The notes below the pieces were generated by a model. It was given only the letters and a program-made list of their open reading frames with translations, searched no databases and had not been told where the DNA came from. 64,000 nt of DNA, taken from assembly GCA_965203195.1 (NCBI GenBank), contig OZ241860.1:2232001-2296000 (forward strand), given 5' to 3'. The position numbers and the translations under genes were made by a program. How positions within the stretch are numbered: the stretch's first letter is position 1; each line of letters opens with the position of its first letter. Of the stretch, positions 44,034 through 53,260 are shown one piece after another. Source of the DNA: Bin87 sp965203195 (GTDB lineage: Bacteria; Chloroflexota; Dehalococcoidia; Lucifugimonadales; UBA3495).

Positions 44034-45515
44034 ATGGCTGCCAAATCCGCCGCTCCGGTGACTGCGCCGGTCTATTTCGGCTGGTACATCGTCGCCACCT
44101 GCTTTTTTGTGGCCTTCCTGTCCATACCGGGGCGGCAGGGCTTCGGGCTGTTCGTCACGGAGATGGAGCCCACCTTCGGGTGGGATCGCTCCGACATCTC
44201 GTGGGTCGGTTCCATCGGCTTTCTGATCAACGGGGCGATGCAGCCGCTGATGGGGGCGCTGTTTGACCGCTACGGCCCCCGGCGGGTGTTCGGCTACGGC
44301 CTGGCGGTTATGGGACTGGCGATAATGAGCCTGGCGTTCATTATGGACCTGGACTATACCCTCAACCTGGGCGTGGCGCGCATACCGCTGGACTTGCTCT
44401 GGTTCATCGCCGTGTTTTCGGTGGTGGTCAACACCTGCTTGAGCGCCGCGTCCATTACCAATATGCTGGCGCTGGTGGTGCGCTGGTTCCGGCGCAAGCG
44501 GAGCAAGGCCACGGCGCTGGCGGCGTGCGGCACCTCCATTGGTGGGCTGCTGACCATCCCCTTCGCCGCCTATATGATGGGCGTGATTGACGCCTCCGGG
44601 GTGACCATAGGCGGGATGGAGCTGGCCGGGTGGCGCGCCGTGTGGTTTGTGCTGGGCATGGTGGTGGTTCTGCTGGCGGCGCCGCTGGCGGTGTTTTTCC
44701 TGCGTCCCAGCCCGGAAGACATGGGGCTGAACCCGGACGGCGACCCGGACCCGGATACCGGGGCGCCGGGCTACTCGCCGGCGGCGCGCACCGCCGGCGC
44801 CTACGAAGTGAACAGCTGGCGGCAGTGTTTCCGCACGCCCCCGATGTGGCAGCTTTCGGGCGCCTATGTGGTCTGCGGGATTACCACCGGGCTGTTGAGC
44901 ATTCACTTTATCCCCTATGCGGAGGATGTGCTGCCGGAGACGGTCAATTTCCTGGGCGGCGTGTGGGATGAAAAGGTGTTCGCCGGGCTGGTGTTCGGCA
45001 TAATGACCGGCCTGAATGCCCTGGGGGTGATCATCACCGGGTTTATGGGCGACCGGCTGCGGCGCAAGAATGTGCTGGCGGTGGTGTACGCCACCCGGGG
45101 CGTCGCCTTTATGGCGCTGGTGTTCCTGCCCCTGATGGGCTACGGAATGGCGGGACTGGTGGCCTTTGCGCTGCTTTCGGGAATGTCGTGGGTGGCCAGC
45201 GTGCCGCTGACTTCTACGCTCACCGCCGATGTGTACGGGTTCCGGGCGCTGGGGACGATCAGCGGCTGGGTGTTTTTCGCCCACCAGCTGGGGTCTTTCG
45301 CCAGCATCCAGCTGGCCGGGTATATGTACGACTGGTGGGGCAGCTATACCATCCCGTTCCTGATTGCGGGGCTGACGCTCATCCCGGCGAGCATTGCGGC
45401 GTTCAGCATCAACGAGTACCGGTATTCGGGGCGTTACAACAGCGCTCCGGTCGACGGGCCGGCGCCTGGCTTGCAGCCGGCTACGGCCGGCGCCGGCGGA
45501 ACGCGGGCTTACTAG
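44034..45515 (+). CDS. MFS transporter, oxalate/formate-antiporter-like
   Basis: The 493-aa protein has about 12 membrane segments. The motif DRYGPRRVFGYG after the second helix is the MFS signature A loop, and a counterpart GDRLRRKNVLAV follows helix eight. Its layout (FGWYIVATCF start, FGLFVTEMEPTFGW after helix one) matches the monocarboxylate/oxalate:formate branch. It would move small organic anions across the inner membrane; the substrate is not readable. GGGGG lies 4-5 nt before the chosen ATG. Confidence 0.8.
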   Translation: MAAKSAAPVTAPVYFGWYIVATCFFVAFLSIPGRQGFGLFVTEMEPTFGWDRSDISWVGSIGFLINGAMQPLMGALFDRYGPRRVFGYGLAVMGLAIMSLAFIMDLDYTLNLGVARIPLDLLWFIAVFSVVVNTCLSAASITNMLALVVRWFRRKRSKATALAACGTSIGGLLTIPFAAYMMGVIDASGVTIGGMELAGWRAVWFVLGMVVVLLAAPLAVFFLRPSPEDMGLNPDGDPDPDTGAPGYSPAARTAGAYEVNSWRQCFRTPPMWQLSGAYVVCGITTGLLSIHFIPYAEDVLPETVNFLGGVWDEKVFAGLVFGIMTGLNALGVIITGFMGDRLRRKNVLAVVYATRGVAFMALVFLPLMGYGMAGLVAFALLSGMSWVASVPLTSTLTADVYGFRALGTISGWVFFAHQLGSFASIQLAGYMYDWWGSYTIPFLIAGLTLIPASIAAFSINEYRYSGRYNSAPVDGPAPGLQPATAGAGGTRAY

Positions 45516-45559
45516 CCATCCGTCCAGACGGACATACGGACCGGCATACGGACGGATGG
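45516..45559. terminator. Hairpin after the MFS gene
   Basis: CCATCCGTCC (45516-45525) pairs with GGACGGATGG (45550-45559) around a 24-nt loop that holds further GGACATACGGAC-type repeats. It begins directly after the stop codon and ends 16 nt before the next ATG. It may attenuate transcription between the two genes. Confidence 0.45.
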
Positions 45560-45575
45560 CGGGGAGGGCGCGGAT

Positions 45576-45854
45576 ATGGCGGCGGCAATAGCGATGGCGC
45601 TGGGGGCGCCGGGCGCAGCCGGCGGCGTCATTCCGGCGGCGGTCGGCTTTCACCACGGGGAAGCCGACCCCACCCTGTTGGGCTGGATAATGAGCGCCCT
45701 GAGCCACATCCTGCTGGGGCGGCTGGGCCTTACCGAGCTCACGGTAGTTATCATCATTGGAATGATAATCCTGGCGATGCCGGCGCTGATTGTCGTTGCC
45801 TACCTGGTTAACGAGGGGCGCGCCGGCCGCCGCCGGAGAGGCGCGTCGGGTTGA
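45576..45854 (+). CDS. Small membrane protein
   Basis: The 92-aa product has two hydrophobic segments (about residues 34-46, weak, and 54-77, strong: VVIIIGMIILAMPALIVVAYLV) and a basic tail RRRRG. GGGGAGG lies 8 nt before the ATG. Its position 60 nt after the transporter suggests an accessory role, but no family is recognised. Confidence 0.55.
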   Translation: MAAAIAMALGAPGAAGGVIPAAVGFHHGEADPTLLGWIMSALSHILLGRLGLTELTVVIIIGMIILAMPALIVVAYLVNEGRAGRRRRGASG

Positions 45855-45940
45855 GCGGCCGCGCCGGCCGCCGGGCATAAATACGAATGATGGCGCGTCG
45901 CCCGTACTATGCCCGGCGCCTGGCCCGGCGTGGGAACGGC

Positions 45941-46882
45941 CTATCTGATGACCAGCGCCGGAGTGTTGGAGTAACGAATCACCCGGTCGGTTACGCTGCC
46001 CATTACCACGCGGCCCACGCCGCTGCGCCCGTGGGTAGTCATTGCCACCAGAGAGGGCTGGGCGGCGGCGCGTTCAATGATGCTCTGGGCGATGTTGTCG
46101 TTGCGGATGTGTTCGGTGGTTACGCCGTGGGCGTGTTCGGCTTCCAGGCGGGCGCGGATGCCGTCCAGGTACTGGGCCACGGTGGTCGCGTCCTCGGCGA
46201 CCATCTCCGCCGGCGTGGCCGGGTCGAAGTCGACCATGGCGCCCATTTCCGGCGCGGCCAGGGCCAGCTCGCGGCGGTAGTGGCTTTCCGTAGGCGTAAC
46301 CCGCAGGACCACGATGGCGGCGGAGAGGGCGGCGGCAATGCTGACGGCGTGGGGCAGGGCCAGCTCCGACAGAGGCGAGCCGTCCAGAGGCGTTACGATG
46401 GCCTGGAGGGATGCGGGGGGCGGGGGCGTTCCGGCGCCGGTTGCCGCGGCGGCGCGGACGATAAGCATCGGGTTGGGCATTGTGTGCAGGGCCTTGTCGG
46501 TGACGCTGCCCATTACCCAGCGGGTGATGCCGCCGCGCCCGTGGGTGCACATTACCACCAGGGCGGTGGGGTCGGTGCCGGCCCGGGCCACGATGACATC
46601 GGACGCCGGGCCGCGCTGGGTGGCGATGGACACGGAGTGGCCGTCGGCTTCCAGCCGCTGGCGGGCGGACTCCAGGCTGGTTTCGGCGTGCTGGCGGGCG
46701 GCCTGTTCCAGCTGGCCCGCGACGGCGCGGGCGCGGGGGCCCAGGAGACCGGGGGGCAGGATGTCAAAGGCTTGCACCAGTTCAATGGGGGCGGACAGCG
46801 ACGCGGCCACGAGCCGGGCGTAGGGCAGAGCCTGCTCGGAGAGTTCGGAACCATCCAGCGGAACGATTACTTTGGAGTACAT
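45941..46882 (-). CDS. Universal stress protein with two Usp domains
   Basis: The 313-aa protein contains two tandem UspA domains. Each starts with a PLDGS strand (residues about 8 and 168) and ends with the ATP-binding signature: THGRGGITRWVMGSVTD in domain 1 and THGRSGVGRVVMGSVTD in domain 2 (G-x2-G-x9-G-S). Double-Usp proteins of this length are common in Chloroflexi, cyanobacteria and archaea and are associated with stress and starvation. GAGG lies about 11 nt before the ATG. Antisense to the MFS side, it stands alone. Confidence 0.85.
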   Translation of the reverse strand: MYSKVIVPLDGSELSEQALPYARLVAASLSAPIELVQAFDILPPGLLGPRARAVAGQLEQAARQHAETSLESARQRLEADGHSVSIATQRGPASDVIVARAGTDPTALVVMCTHGRGGITRWVMGSVTDKALHTMPNPMLIVRAAAATGAGTPPPPASLQAIVTPLDGSPLSELALPHAVSIAAALSAAIVVLRVTPTESHYRRELALAAPEMGAMVDFDPATPAEMVAEDATTVAQYLDGIRARLEAEHAHGVTTEHIRNDNIAQSIIERAAAQPSLVAMTTHGRSGVGRVVMGSVTDRVIRYSNTPALVIR

Positions 46883-47335
46883 AGGAAGGTGTGTCCTCGC
46901 GGTTGGGATTGGGCTGGCGCCCATGGCGCCCCTGCTGACTATTTTACCCCCATATTCCGGCTTATGTAGCCGTCATTGCGGGCGAACCTACAACCCGACG
47001 GGAACGACACCGGGAAATGGCGCCAGAGAACGACGCCCGGCCCGGCGGTTGCCCCATACCCAGGACGCGTTGACATTTCGCATCCGGGGCATCGGCGTAG
47101 TCCTTTGTCCGCTTCAAAGCGCCGATTGCGGGTTTATATCCGGCGGGCAACGCCAGCGAAAATGGCGGCCAAAAGGAAGTAATGGCGCTGAAATGTCGAC
47201 AGACCCTGGCAGCCTCTCTACATCCGGCGGTTGCCCCGTACCCGACAATTGTGGCAACATTATGCCGCCGCATCTCTCCCGGCCGGCGTAGGCTGGCGGC
47301 AGCAAGCGGCGGCATAAAATAAAAGGAGCGTTGCC
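46883..47335. other. Intergenic segment with short repeats
   Basis: I see no gene in these 450 nt. The words CCGGCGGTTGCCCC and TACCC occur twice (near 47043 and 47227). Imperfect inverted copies of GTTGACATTTC lie near 47068 and 47190. The SDR gene's ribosome site closes the stretch. Confidence 0.4.
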
Positions 47336-48130
47336 ATGAGTCTGGACATATTTGACATTTCGGGCCAGAAGGCGCTGCTGACCGGCGCGGGCCGGGGCAT
47401 CGGGAAGGGCATTGCCCTGGCTTTTGCCCAGGCTGGCGCCGATGTCGCCGTCACCGGGCTGACCCCCAACGGCGTCAACCGGGTTGCGGAGGAAGTGCGG
47501 GCTATGGGCCGCGTCTGCCTGCCCCTGACCGGCGACGCCACCACTACCGCCGGCGCCGACGCCGCGGTGGCCCGAACCATCGCCGAGTTTGGCCACATTG
47601 ATACCCTGATCAACTGCGTGGGCGACGCCATCCGCAAGCCCGTGGCGCAGCTGCCCGGCAGCGCTACGCCGGGAATGACGGAAGCGGAATGGCGCAGCAT
47701 CGTTGACATTAACCTGACGGAAGCTTTCCAGGGCTGTCGCGCCGTGGGCCCTCATCTGCTGGAACGGGGGCAGGGCTGCGTCATCAACATCAGCGGCTGG
47801 GCGTCTTTCCGGGGGCGTCCGCTGTCGGCCGCCTATGACGCCGCCAAAGCGGGGCTGATGCGTTTCACCGAGTGCGTGGCCCAGGAATGGGCGCCCTACG
47901 GCATCCGCTGCAACGCCATCGCGCCGGGAACTTTTCCCGACCCGGAACAGATGACCGCCGAAGCTTTTGCCGCCCGCGACGCCGATGCCGCCGGGGCCAT
48001 CCCCTTGGCGCGGGTGGGCCGTCTGATTGAAGTCGGCTACCTGGCCGTCTATCTGGCGTCGCCGGCCGCCGCCTATGTCACCGGGCAAACCTGGGCCATT
48101 GACGGCGGGGTGAGCATCAAGCATCCGTAG
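47336..48130 (+). CDS. Short-chain dehydrogenase/reductase
   Basis: The 264-aa protein has the classical SDR cofactor motif TGAGRGIG (residues 16-23) and the catalytic YDAAK (Tyr167, Lys171) with Ser in INISGWAS. The C-terminal VTGQTWAIDGG is typical of FabG-like enzymes. NAD(P)-dependent oxidation or reduction of a hydroxyl/keto substrate in the cytoplasm is expected. AAAAGGAG is placed 7 nt before the ATG. The next gene, an acyl-CoA ligase, suggests a role in fatty or aromatic acid use. Confidence 0.85.
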   Translation: MSLDIFDISGQKALLTGAGRGIGKGIALAFAQAGADVAVTGLTPNGVNRVAEEVRAMGRVCLPLTGDATTTAGADAAVARTIAEFGHIDTLINCVGDAIRKPVAQLPGSATPGMTEAEWRSIVDINLTEAFQGCRAVGPHLLERGQGCVINISGWASFRGRPLSAAYDAAKAGLMRFTECVAQEWAPYGIRCNAIAPGTFPDPEQMTAEAFAARDADAAGAIPLARVGRLIEVGYLAVYLASPAAAYVTGQTWAIDGGVSIKHP

Positions 48131-48312
48131 GGAACACAGCAGGTGGTAGGGTACAGACAGCGGACACAGGCTTGCCGATGGCGCCGGCGGAGAGCATCAG
48201 GACATTGCGACTGACGACGCCGGCATAACGCCGGCGCTGGACGGACAAACCGACAGGCTGACAGACGAGCGGGCGTTATAACGGCGCCGCCATAACGCCA
48301 GGGGGTTTTACG

Positions 48313-49947
48313 ATGACGATGCGATACGAACTGCTGGCGCACCGGATTTTGGAACGCGCGGCGACCCAGTTTCCGGGCAAGGAAATCGTCACCCGCGTGG
48401 GGGAAGGCGTTCATCGCTACACCTACGCCGATTTGTTGGCGCGCGCCGCGCGGCTGGGCAACGCCCTGCGGGAGCTGGACATTGGCGCCGGCGACCGGGT
48501 AGGCACTTTCGCCTGGAACACCTACCGCCACCTGGAAGCCTACTTCGCCCCGGCTACCATCGGCGCGGTGACGCATACCATCAACATCCGCCTGGCCCCC
48601 GACACAATGGCCTATATCATCAACCACGCCGGCGACAAGGCGCTGCTTATTGACCCTGACCTGGCGCCCCTCATCGCCGGCATCGCCTCCCGTCTCACTA
48701 CGGTGCGTCACTACATCATACTGGGCGATGAATCCGATCTGCCGGCCGGCGACGGGCTGCCCGGCGTCGTGGCCTACGAAACGCTGCTGGCGGCGGCGTC
48801 TCCCGAATACCGTCCGGCCGAAGTGGACGAATACGCCCCGATGGGCCTCTGCTACACTTCGGCCACAACCGGGCTGCCCAAAGGTGTGGCCTATTCCCAC
48901 CGCGCTATTTATCTCCATTCCCTCACTTCGGCCACCGCCGATATGCTGGCCCTTTCGGAACGGGACCGGATAATGGCCATTGTGCCGATGTTTCATGTCA
49001 ATTCCTGGGGGCTGCCCTACTCCGGGGCTTTGGTCGGGGCCACGCAGATTTTCCCCGGGGCGCGCCCCGACCCGCGGGTCATTTGCGAGCTCCTTGCCGG
49101 GGAGGGCGTTACGGTGAGCGCCGGCGTGCCTACCATCTGGATTGGCGTGCTGGATTACCTGGAACGCACCGGGGCGGAGTACGATTTTTCTGCGCTGCGG
49201 CAGGTGATCAGCGGCGGTTCCGCGCTGCCTCTGGCGGTGTTGCAAGCCTACCGGGAACGGCTGGGCGTAGAGATGACCCACGCCTACGGGATGACGGAAG
49301 CCGCCCCGCTGATTTCCGTGAACCGCCGCCGCAGCTGGCTGGACACTCTCTCCGAGACGGAACGGCTGGAACTCTGCGCCAGCCAGGGCGTCATAGCACC
49401 GGGCGTGGAGATGCGGGTGGTGGATGACGCCGGCGCCCCCGTGCCCTGGGACGGGTCGCAGCGCGGCGAACTGCGCTTCCGCGGCCCCTGGGTGGCCAGC
49501 GAGTATGTGGACGACGAACGCAGCGAAGCCACCTTTGTGGACGGCTGGTATCACAGCGGCGACATCGCCTCCGTAACCCCCGACGGCTACATTCACGTTG
49601 CCGACCGGGTCAGCGATATGGTCAAAAGCGGCGGCGAATGGATTTCGTCCGTGGACCTGGAGTCGGCCATAATGGCACACCCGGCTGTGCTGGAGGCGGC
49701 AGTCATCGCCATACCCCACCCGCAGTGGCAGGAACGGCCACTGGCCTGCGTGGTGCCGCGTTCCGAATCCGAAGGGGACGCGCCGCTTACCAAAGCGGCG
49801 GTGCTGGACTTTATCCGCCCGCAGTTCGCCCGCTGGTGGCTGCCCGATGATGTGGTGTTCATCGCCGAAATACCCAAGACCACCGTGGGCAAGTTTGACA
49901 AAAAAGCGTTGCGGGAACGGTTTGGCGACTACCGGCCCGGCGCCTGA
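48313..49947 (+). CDS. AMP-dependent acyl-CoA synthetase (AlkK-like)
   Basis: The 544-aa protein carries the P-loop of acyl/aryl adenylating enzymes, in the variant YTSATTGLPKGV, the AYGMTEAAP motif, the GWYHSGD motif and the hinge DRVSDMVKSGGEWIS. The C-terminal catalytic Lys lies in TTVGKFDKKALRERF. It activates a medium- or long-chain carboxylic acid to its CoA thioester via an acyl adenylate. The HVNSWGLPY motif fits fatty-acyl-CoA synthetases of the AlkK branch. AGGGGG stands about 7 nt before the ATG. The ccm genes begin by overlapping its 3' end. Confidence 0.85.
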   Translation: MTMRYELLAHRILERAATQFPGKEIVTRVGEGVHRYTYADLLARAARLGNALRELDIGAGDRVGTFAWNTYRHLEAYFAPATIGAVTHTINIRLAPDTMAYIINHAGDKALLIDPDLAPLIAGIASRLTTVRHYIILGDESDLPAGDGLPGVVAYETLLAAASPEYRPAEVDEYAPMGLCYTSATTGLPKGVAYSHRAIYLHSLTSATADMLALSERDRIMAIVPMFHVNSWGLPYSGALVGATQIFPGARPDPRVICELLAGEGVTVSAGVPTIWIGVLDYLERTGAEYDFSALRQVISGGSALPLAVLQAYRERLGVEMTHAYGMTEAAPLISVNRRRSWLDTLSETERLELCASQGVIAPGVEMRVVDDAGAPVPWDGSQRGELRFRGPWVASEYVDDERSEATFVDGWYHSGDIASVTPDGYIHVADRVSDMVKSGGEWISSVDLESAIMAHPAVLEAAVIAIPHPQWQERPLACVVPRSESEGDAPLTKAAVLDFIRPQFARWWLPDDVVFIAEIPKTTVGKFDKKALRERFGDYRPGA

Positions 49948-50692
49948 ACGCAACGGTGGCCGCCGCCTTGCGGACGCGTCCGCCAGCATCCTGGTCGCTG
50001 CCGGCATCCGCAAGGACTACGGCGACCGGACGGCGCTGCGGGGCGTGGACCTGCGGCTGGAGCGGGGCGAAATCGTCGTCCTGTTCGGGGCTAACGGCGC
50101 CGGCAAGACGACGCTGCTCCGCATCCTGGCCGGCCTGACGCGTCCCGACGCCGGGCAGGTCAGCATCGCCGGGCGCCGGATGAGCGGGCGCGGCGCCGGC
50201 GGCGCCCGCAGGCTGGTTGGTTTCGCGGGCCACCAGACTCTGCTCTATAACGACCTCACCGCCCGGGAAAACCTGGCGTTCTACGCGCGTTTGTACGGCA
50301 TTAAGGACGCTGACCGCCACATCGGGCCGGCGCTGGAACGGGCCGGGCTTGCTGACCGGGCGGATCGACGGGCGCGTACCCTGTCGCACGGGATGCAGAA
50401 GCGGCTGGCGTTGGCGCGGGCGATTCTCCACGAGCCGCCGGTTCTGCTGCTGGACGAGCCGGAGTCGGGCTTGGACGCGGCGTCGGTTGCTGCGCTGGGC
50501 GAGCTGCTGCGCGAGTGGGCGGCCGCCGGCAAGACGGCCCTGCTGACCACGCATAGCGCGGGAATTGGTCGCGCCTGGGCCCACCGGGTGCTGCGGCTGT
50601 CCGGGGGAAGGTTGGCCGATGACAATGCGCCGGCGACAGCAATGCCAGCGCGAATACAGGGAAACAATCCGCCGTACCCTGCGGTAGAGTAG
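49922..50692 (+). CDS. ccmA: Heme exporter ATP-binding protein CcmA
   Basis: The protein is about 256 aa: an ABC ATPase with Walker A GANGAGKTT, signature LSHGMQKRLALARA, Walker B VLLLDEPESGLD and the H-loop TTHS. Together with CcmB it forms the ATP-dependent part of the system that delivers heme for c-type cytochromes. The start is uncertain: an in-frame TTG at 49922, within the end of the upstream ligase and near GGGAACGG, is my preference. No good ATG exists before the first strand. The overlap suggests translational coupling or simply the lack of an independent promoter. Confidence 0.85.
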   Translation: MATTGPAPERNGGRRLADASASILVAAGIRKDYGDRTALRGVDLRLERGEIVVLFGANGAGKTTLLRILAGLTRPDAGQVSIAGRRMSGRGAGGARRLVGFAGHQTLLYNDLTARENLAFYARLYGIKDADRHIGPALERAGLADRADRRARTLSHGMQKRLALARAILHEPPVLLLDEPESGLDAASVAALGELLREWAAAGKTALLTTHSAGIGRAWAHRVLRLSGGRLADDNAPATAMPARIQGNNPPYPAVE

Positions 50693-50702
50693 AGGTGTTA
50701 CA

Positions 50703-51212
50703 ATGAGCTTGTCGGAGCTACCCAATGAACTGTCCGAGCGCGGCATCTGGTGGCAGGTCGGCGGTTTCGCCATTGCCGGCTGCGCCAGCGTGGCCGTGCT
50801 GCAAATCTGGGAGGGGTCCGATTTCTGGGCCTACCGCAGCTTTGAGATTGCGGTCAAGGATCTCTACTGGATGTTCGTCCTGCCCCTGGCCGGGCTGTTT
50901 GAAGGAGTGCGGAAAATGTTTGAGAAAGCGTCGGAAATCCGCGCCGCGCAGCGGGAGAAAATGCTCCGCAAGGCGCACGCGAAGGGCCGCAAGGAAGGCC
51001 GCAAGGAAGGCCATACGGAAGGCCATACGGAAGGCCACAGGGAAGGCCATACGGAGGGCCGCAAGGAAGGCAGGGAGGAAGCGTTGTCCGGAGTGCGCAG
51101 CCGTCTGCAAAGTGCCGCCATCAAAAAAGACCCGGCCACCGGGGCGATTACCCTGTCCCCGGAGGATTTGGAGTATCTGCTGGGCGAAAGGGGCGAGGCG
51201 GCCGGCCGTTAG
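50703..51212 (+). CDS. Small membrane protein with K/E/G/H-rich repeats, within the ccm cluster (full copy)
   Basis: The 169-aa product has membrane-like segments (about 19-35 and 53-66). It then carries a charged segment of four-residue repeats, GRKEGRKEGHTEGHTEGH and on, which is helical and probably elongated. The C-terminus reads SRLQSAAIKKDPATGAITL and then LEYLLGERGE. The repeat corresponds to the nucleotide unit GGCCATACGGAA/GGCCGCAAGGAA. It is found between ccmA and ccmB, where such a gene is not expected. No family recognised. The repeat resembles other 'KEGxxEG' low-complexity tails on bacterial proteins. Confidence 0.6.
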   Translation: MSLSELPNELSERGIWWQVGGFAIAGCASVAVLQIWEGSDFWAYRSFEIAVKDLYWMFVLPLAGLFEGVRKMFEKASEIRAAQREKMLRKAHAKGRKEGRKEGHTEGHTEGHREGHTEGRKEGREEALSGVRSRLQSAAIKKDPATGAITLSPEDLEYLLGERGEAAGR

Positions 51213-51346
51213 CGCCCGGCTCGGGCCTGTTGCCCGTTGTTGCGCCGCCGTCTTTACGGAGCGGCGGCGCAGCGGATGCCGGCCGTTCCCGGTAGCGAAG
51301 CGCGCCGGGAGTTTCGCCATGCGGGGTTCATTAAGGAGCAGCCGAA

Positions 51347-51595
51347 TTGTTTGAGAAGGCATCGGAAATCCGCGCCGCACAGCGGGAGAAAATGCTCCGC
51401 AAGGCGCACGCGAAAGGCCGCAGGGAAGGCCATACGGAAGGTCGCAAGGAAGGCAGGGAGGAAGCGTTGGCCGGGGTGCGCAGCCGTCTGCAAAGCGCCG
51501 CCATCAAAAAAGACCCGGCCACCGGGGCGATTACCCTGTCCCCGGAGGATTTGGAGTATCTGCTGGGCGAAAGGGGCGAGGCGGCCGGCCGTTAG
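51347..51595 (+). CDS. Truncated duplicate of the K/E/G-repeat protein
   Basis: An 82-aa frame starts TTG with AAGGAG 9 nt upstream. It matches the upstream protein from FEKASEIRAAQREKML to the last residue, but lacks the membrane segment and most of the repeats (only about four units remain). It arises from a partial tandem duplication of about 250 nt. The spacer between the two (51213-51346) keeps no coding similarity. It probably yields a soluble fragment, if expressed. Confidence 0.5.
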   Translation: MFEKASEIRAAQREKMLRKAHAKGRREGHTEGRKEGREEALAGVRSRLQSAAIKKDPATGAITLSPEDLEYLLGERGEAAGR

Positions 51596-51612
51596 CGCCC
51601 GCCGCCATCGCT

Positions 51613-52287
51613 ATGGAGCTGCTGCGGGTTGCGCTGGCCGTTGCCGGCAAGGATATGCGGCTGGAGCTGCGCTCGCGCGACACTATCGTCTCCGCGCTGG
51701 TGTTCGGGCTGATTGTGGTGGTGGTTTTCAACTTCGGCCTGAACCGCGCGCCCGGCAGCCTGGCCGCCGTGGCGCCGGGCCTGCTCTGGGTGGCCTACGC
51801 CTTCATTGGCGCGCTGGCGATGAACCGCGCCTTTGCCCGCGAACTGGAGCAGGGGGGCCTGGACGGGATGCTGGCCGCGCCGGCCAGCCGGGACGCCATC
51901 TTCCTAGGCAAGATGCTGGGCAGCCTGGTTTTTATGCTGCTCGTTGAAGGGGCGCTGCTGCCCGTGTTCGCGGTGATGCTGGGGCTGCCGGGGCTGTCGC
52001 CGGAGCTGGGGCTGGTGATACTGCTGACGACGGTAGGGTTCGCCACCGTGGGGACATTTTTCGCCGCCATCGCCGCGCAGACCCGTTCCCGCGAAATCCT
52101 GCTGCCGGCGCTGTTTTTCCCTGTTATCCTGCCGGTCATCATCGCGGCCGTAGAAGCCTCGGCGCTGGCGTTGCAAGGCGGGCCGATGACGCCGGTCTGG
52201 ACGCGCTGGCTGCCCCTGCTGCTGGTATTTGACGCCCTGTTTCTGATAATATGCCCGTGGCTTTTCGGCTTCGTCTTTGAGGGATAA
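51613..52287 (+). CDS. ccmB: Heme exporter membrane protein CcmB
   Basis: The 224-aa protein has six predicted membrane segments. Family patterns include KDMRLELRSRD at the cytoplasmic N-terminus, AFARELEQGGLDGMLAAPASRDAIFLGKM after the second helix, and the FFPVILPVIIAA stretch. Length fits CcmB (about 220 aa). It pairs with CcmA as the transporter permease and with CcmC in heme handling at the outer face of the membrane. It is separated from ccmC by only 6 nt. Confidence 0.9.
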   Translation: MELLRVALAVAGKDMRLELRSRDTIVSALVFGLIVVVVFNFGLNRAPGSLAAVAPGLLWVAYAFIGALAMNRAFARELEQGGLDGMLAAPASRDAIFLGKMLGSLVFMLLVEGALLPVFAVMLGLPGLSPELGLVILLTTVGFATVGTFFAAIAAQTRSREILLPALFFPVILPVIIAAVEASALALQGGPMTPVWTRWLPLLLVFDALFLIICPWLFGFVFEG

Positions 52288-52293
52288 CGCATC

Positions 52294-53034
52294 TTGGCAA
52301 CCATAGCAGGCACCGTCGACGGCGCCGCCGGATGGCGCGCCCGGGCGCGGGACATCCGCCTCTGGCTCCTCTTGCTGGCCGCCGTTCTGATGCTGGCGGA
52401 CGGCTATCTGATTTTTATGGTCGCGCCCGCCGATGCGGTGCTGGGGCAAATCCAGCGGATTTTTTATGTCCACGTGCCCATCGCCATCCTGTCTTTCCTG
52501 TCTTTCTTGATCTGCGCGGCGGCCGGCGTCGGCTACCTGATACGCCGCACGGAGCCTTGGGACCGGCTGGCCCATGCCGCCGCCGAAGTGGGGGTGGCAT
52601 TTGTCACGCTGGCGCTGGTGACGGGCGTCATCTGGGCGCGACCGGTGTGGGGCGTCTGGTGGACCTGGGAACCCCGGCTGACGACCACGCTGATCCTGTG
52701 GCTGATCTATGTCGCCTACCTAATGATACGGCACTACGCACCCACTCCGCAGCAAGGACGCGTCTGGTCGGCAGTAGTGGGCATCATTGGGTTCGTGGAT
52801 GTGCCTATCGTCTATTACTCGGTGCAGTGGTGGCGTTCCATTCACCCGGATCCGGTAATCGGGCCGGATGCGGCGGAGGGGGCGCTGGAGCCGGTTATGA
52901 TGCGGATTCTGCTGTTTTCAATGCTGGCCATGCTGGCGCTGTTCACCTACCTGCTGCTGGAGCGGACGGCGTTGCGCGGCGCCGAGGACGCCCTGGCGCA
53001 ACTGCGCCGGGAAGGGGAAAAGGACTACGATTAG
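52294..53034 (+). CDS. ccmC: Heme handling protein CcmC
   Basis: The 246-aa protein has six membrane segments and the heme-binding WWD-type motif WGVWWTWEPRLTT (about residues 117-129). Flanking histidines are in FYVHVP and further on in WWRSIHPDP, the expected heme axial ligands. It takes heme for loading onto the CcmE chaperone. The TTG start lies directly after the ccmB stop (6 nt). No ccmE or ccmF is in the window. Confidence 0.9.
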   Translation: MATIAGTVDGAAGWRARARDIRLWLLLLAAVLMLADGYLIFMVAPADAVLGQIQRIFYVHVPIAILSFLSFLICAAAGVGYLIRRTEPWDRLAHAAAEVGVAFVTLALVTGVIWARPVWGVWWTWEPRLTTTLILWLIYVAYLMIRHYAPTPQQGRVWSAVVGIIGFVDVPIVYYSVQWWRSIHPDPVIGPDAAEGALEPVMMRILLFSMLAMLALFTYLLLERTALRGAEDALAQLRREGEKDYD

Positions 53035-53038
53035 GATT

Positions 53039-53260
53039 ATGGATGTCCCGCCCGACAACCTGTCTTTTCTGTTCGCCGCCTTTGCCGTGGTGTGGGCGGT
53101 GTTCTTTATCTACGCCGCCTATATGTCCTGGCGGCGGCAGTCGGTGCAGCGGGAACTGCGGGAGCTGCGCGGTCAGGAGGCGCCGGCTGCGTCCGACAGT
53201 GGCGGCAACGCGGCCGGCGGCGGCAACGAACACGGCGAGGACAACGACGGCCCAGCGTAG
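53039..53260 (+). CDS. ccmD: CcmD-family small membrane protein
   Basis: The 73-aa product has one membrane helix (about residues 8-28) in the pattern NLSFLFAAFAVVWAVFFIYAAY, followed by a basic helix and an acidic G/N-rich tail. This agrees in position, size and topology with CcmD, which stabilises the CcmABC complex and aids CcmE release. It begins 4 nt after the ccmC stop. The long hydrophilic tail goes beyond the usual 45-60 aa length. Confidence 0.7.
   Translation: MDVPPDNLSFLFAAFAVVWAVFFIYAAYMSWRRQSVQRELRELRGQEAPAASDSGGNAAGGGNEHGEDNDGPA

Noticed and set aside
43773..45878. A 701-codon minus-strand frame across the MFS gene
   Set aside because: Its translation is rich in R, H, Q and P with no hydrophobic or domain pattern, while the plus-strand frame is a clear 12-helix transporter.
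50980..51080. Tandem DNA repeat as a regulatory or satellite element
   Set aside because: The 12-nt units are in frame and conserved at the protein level in both copies, so they are best read as coding repeats.
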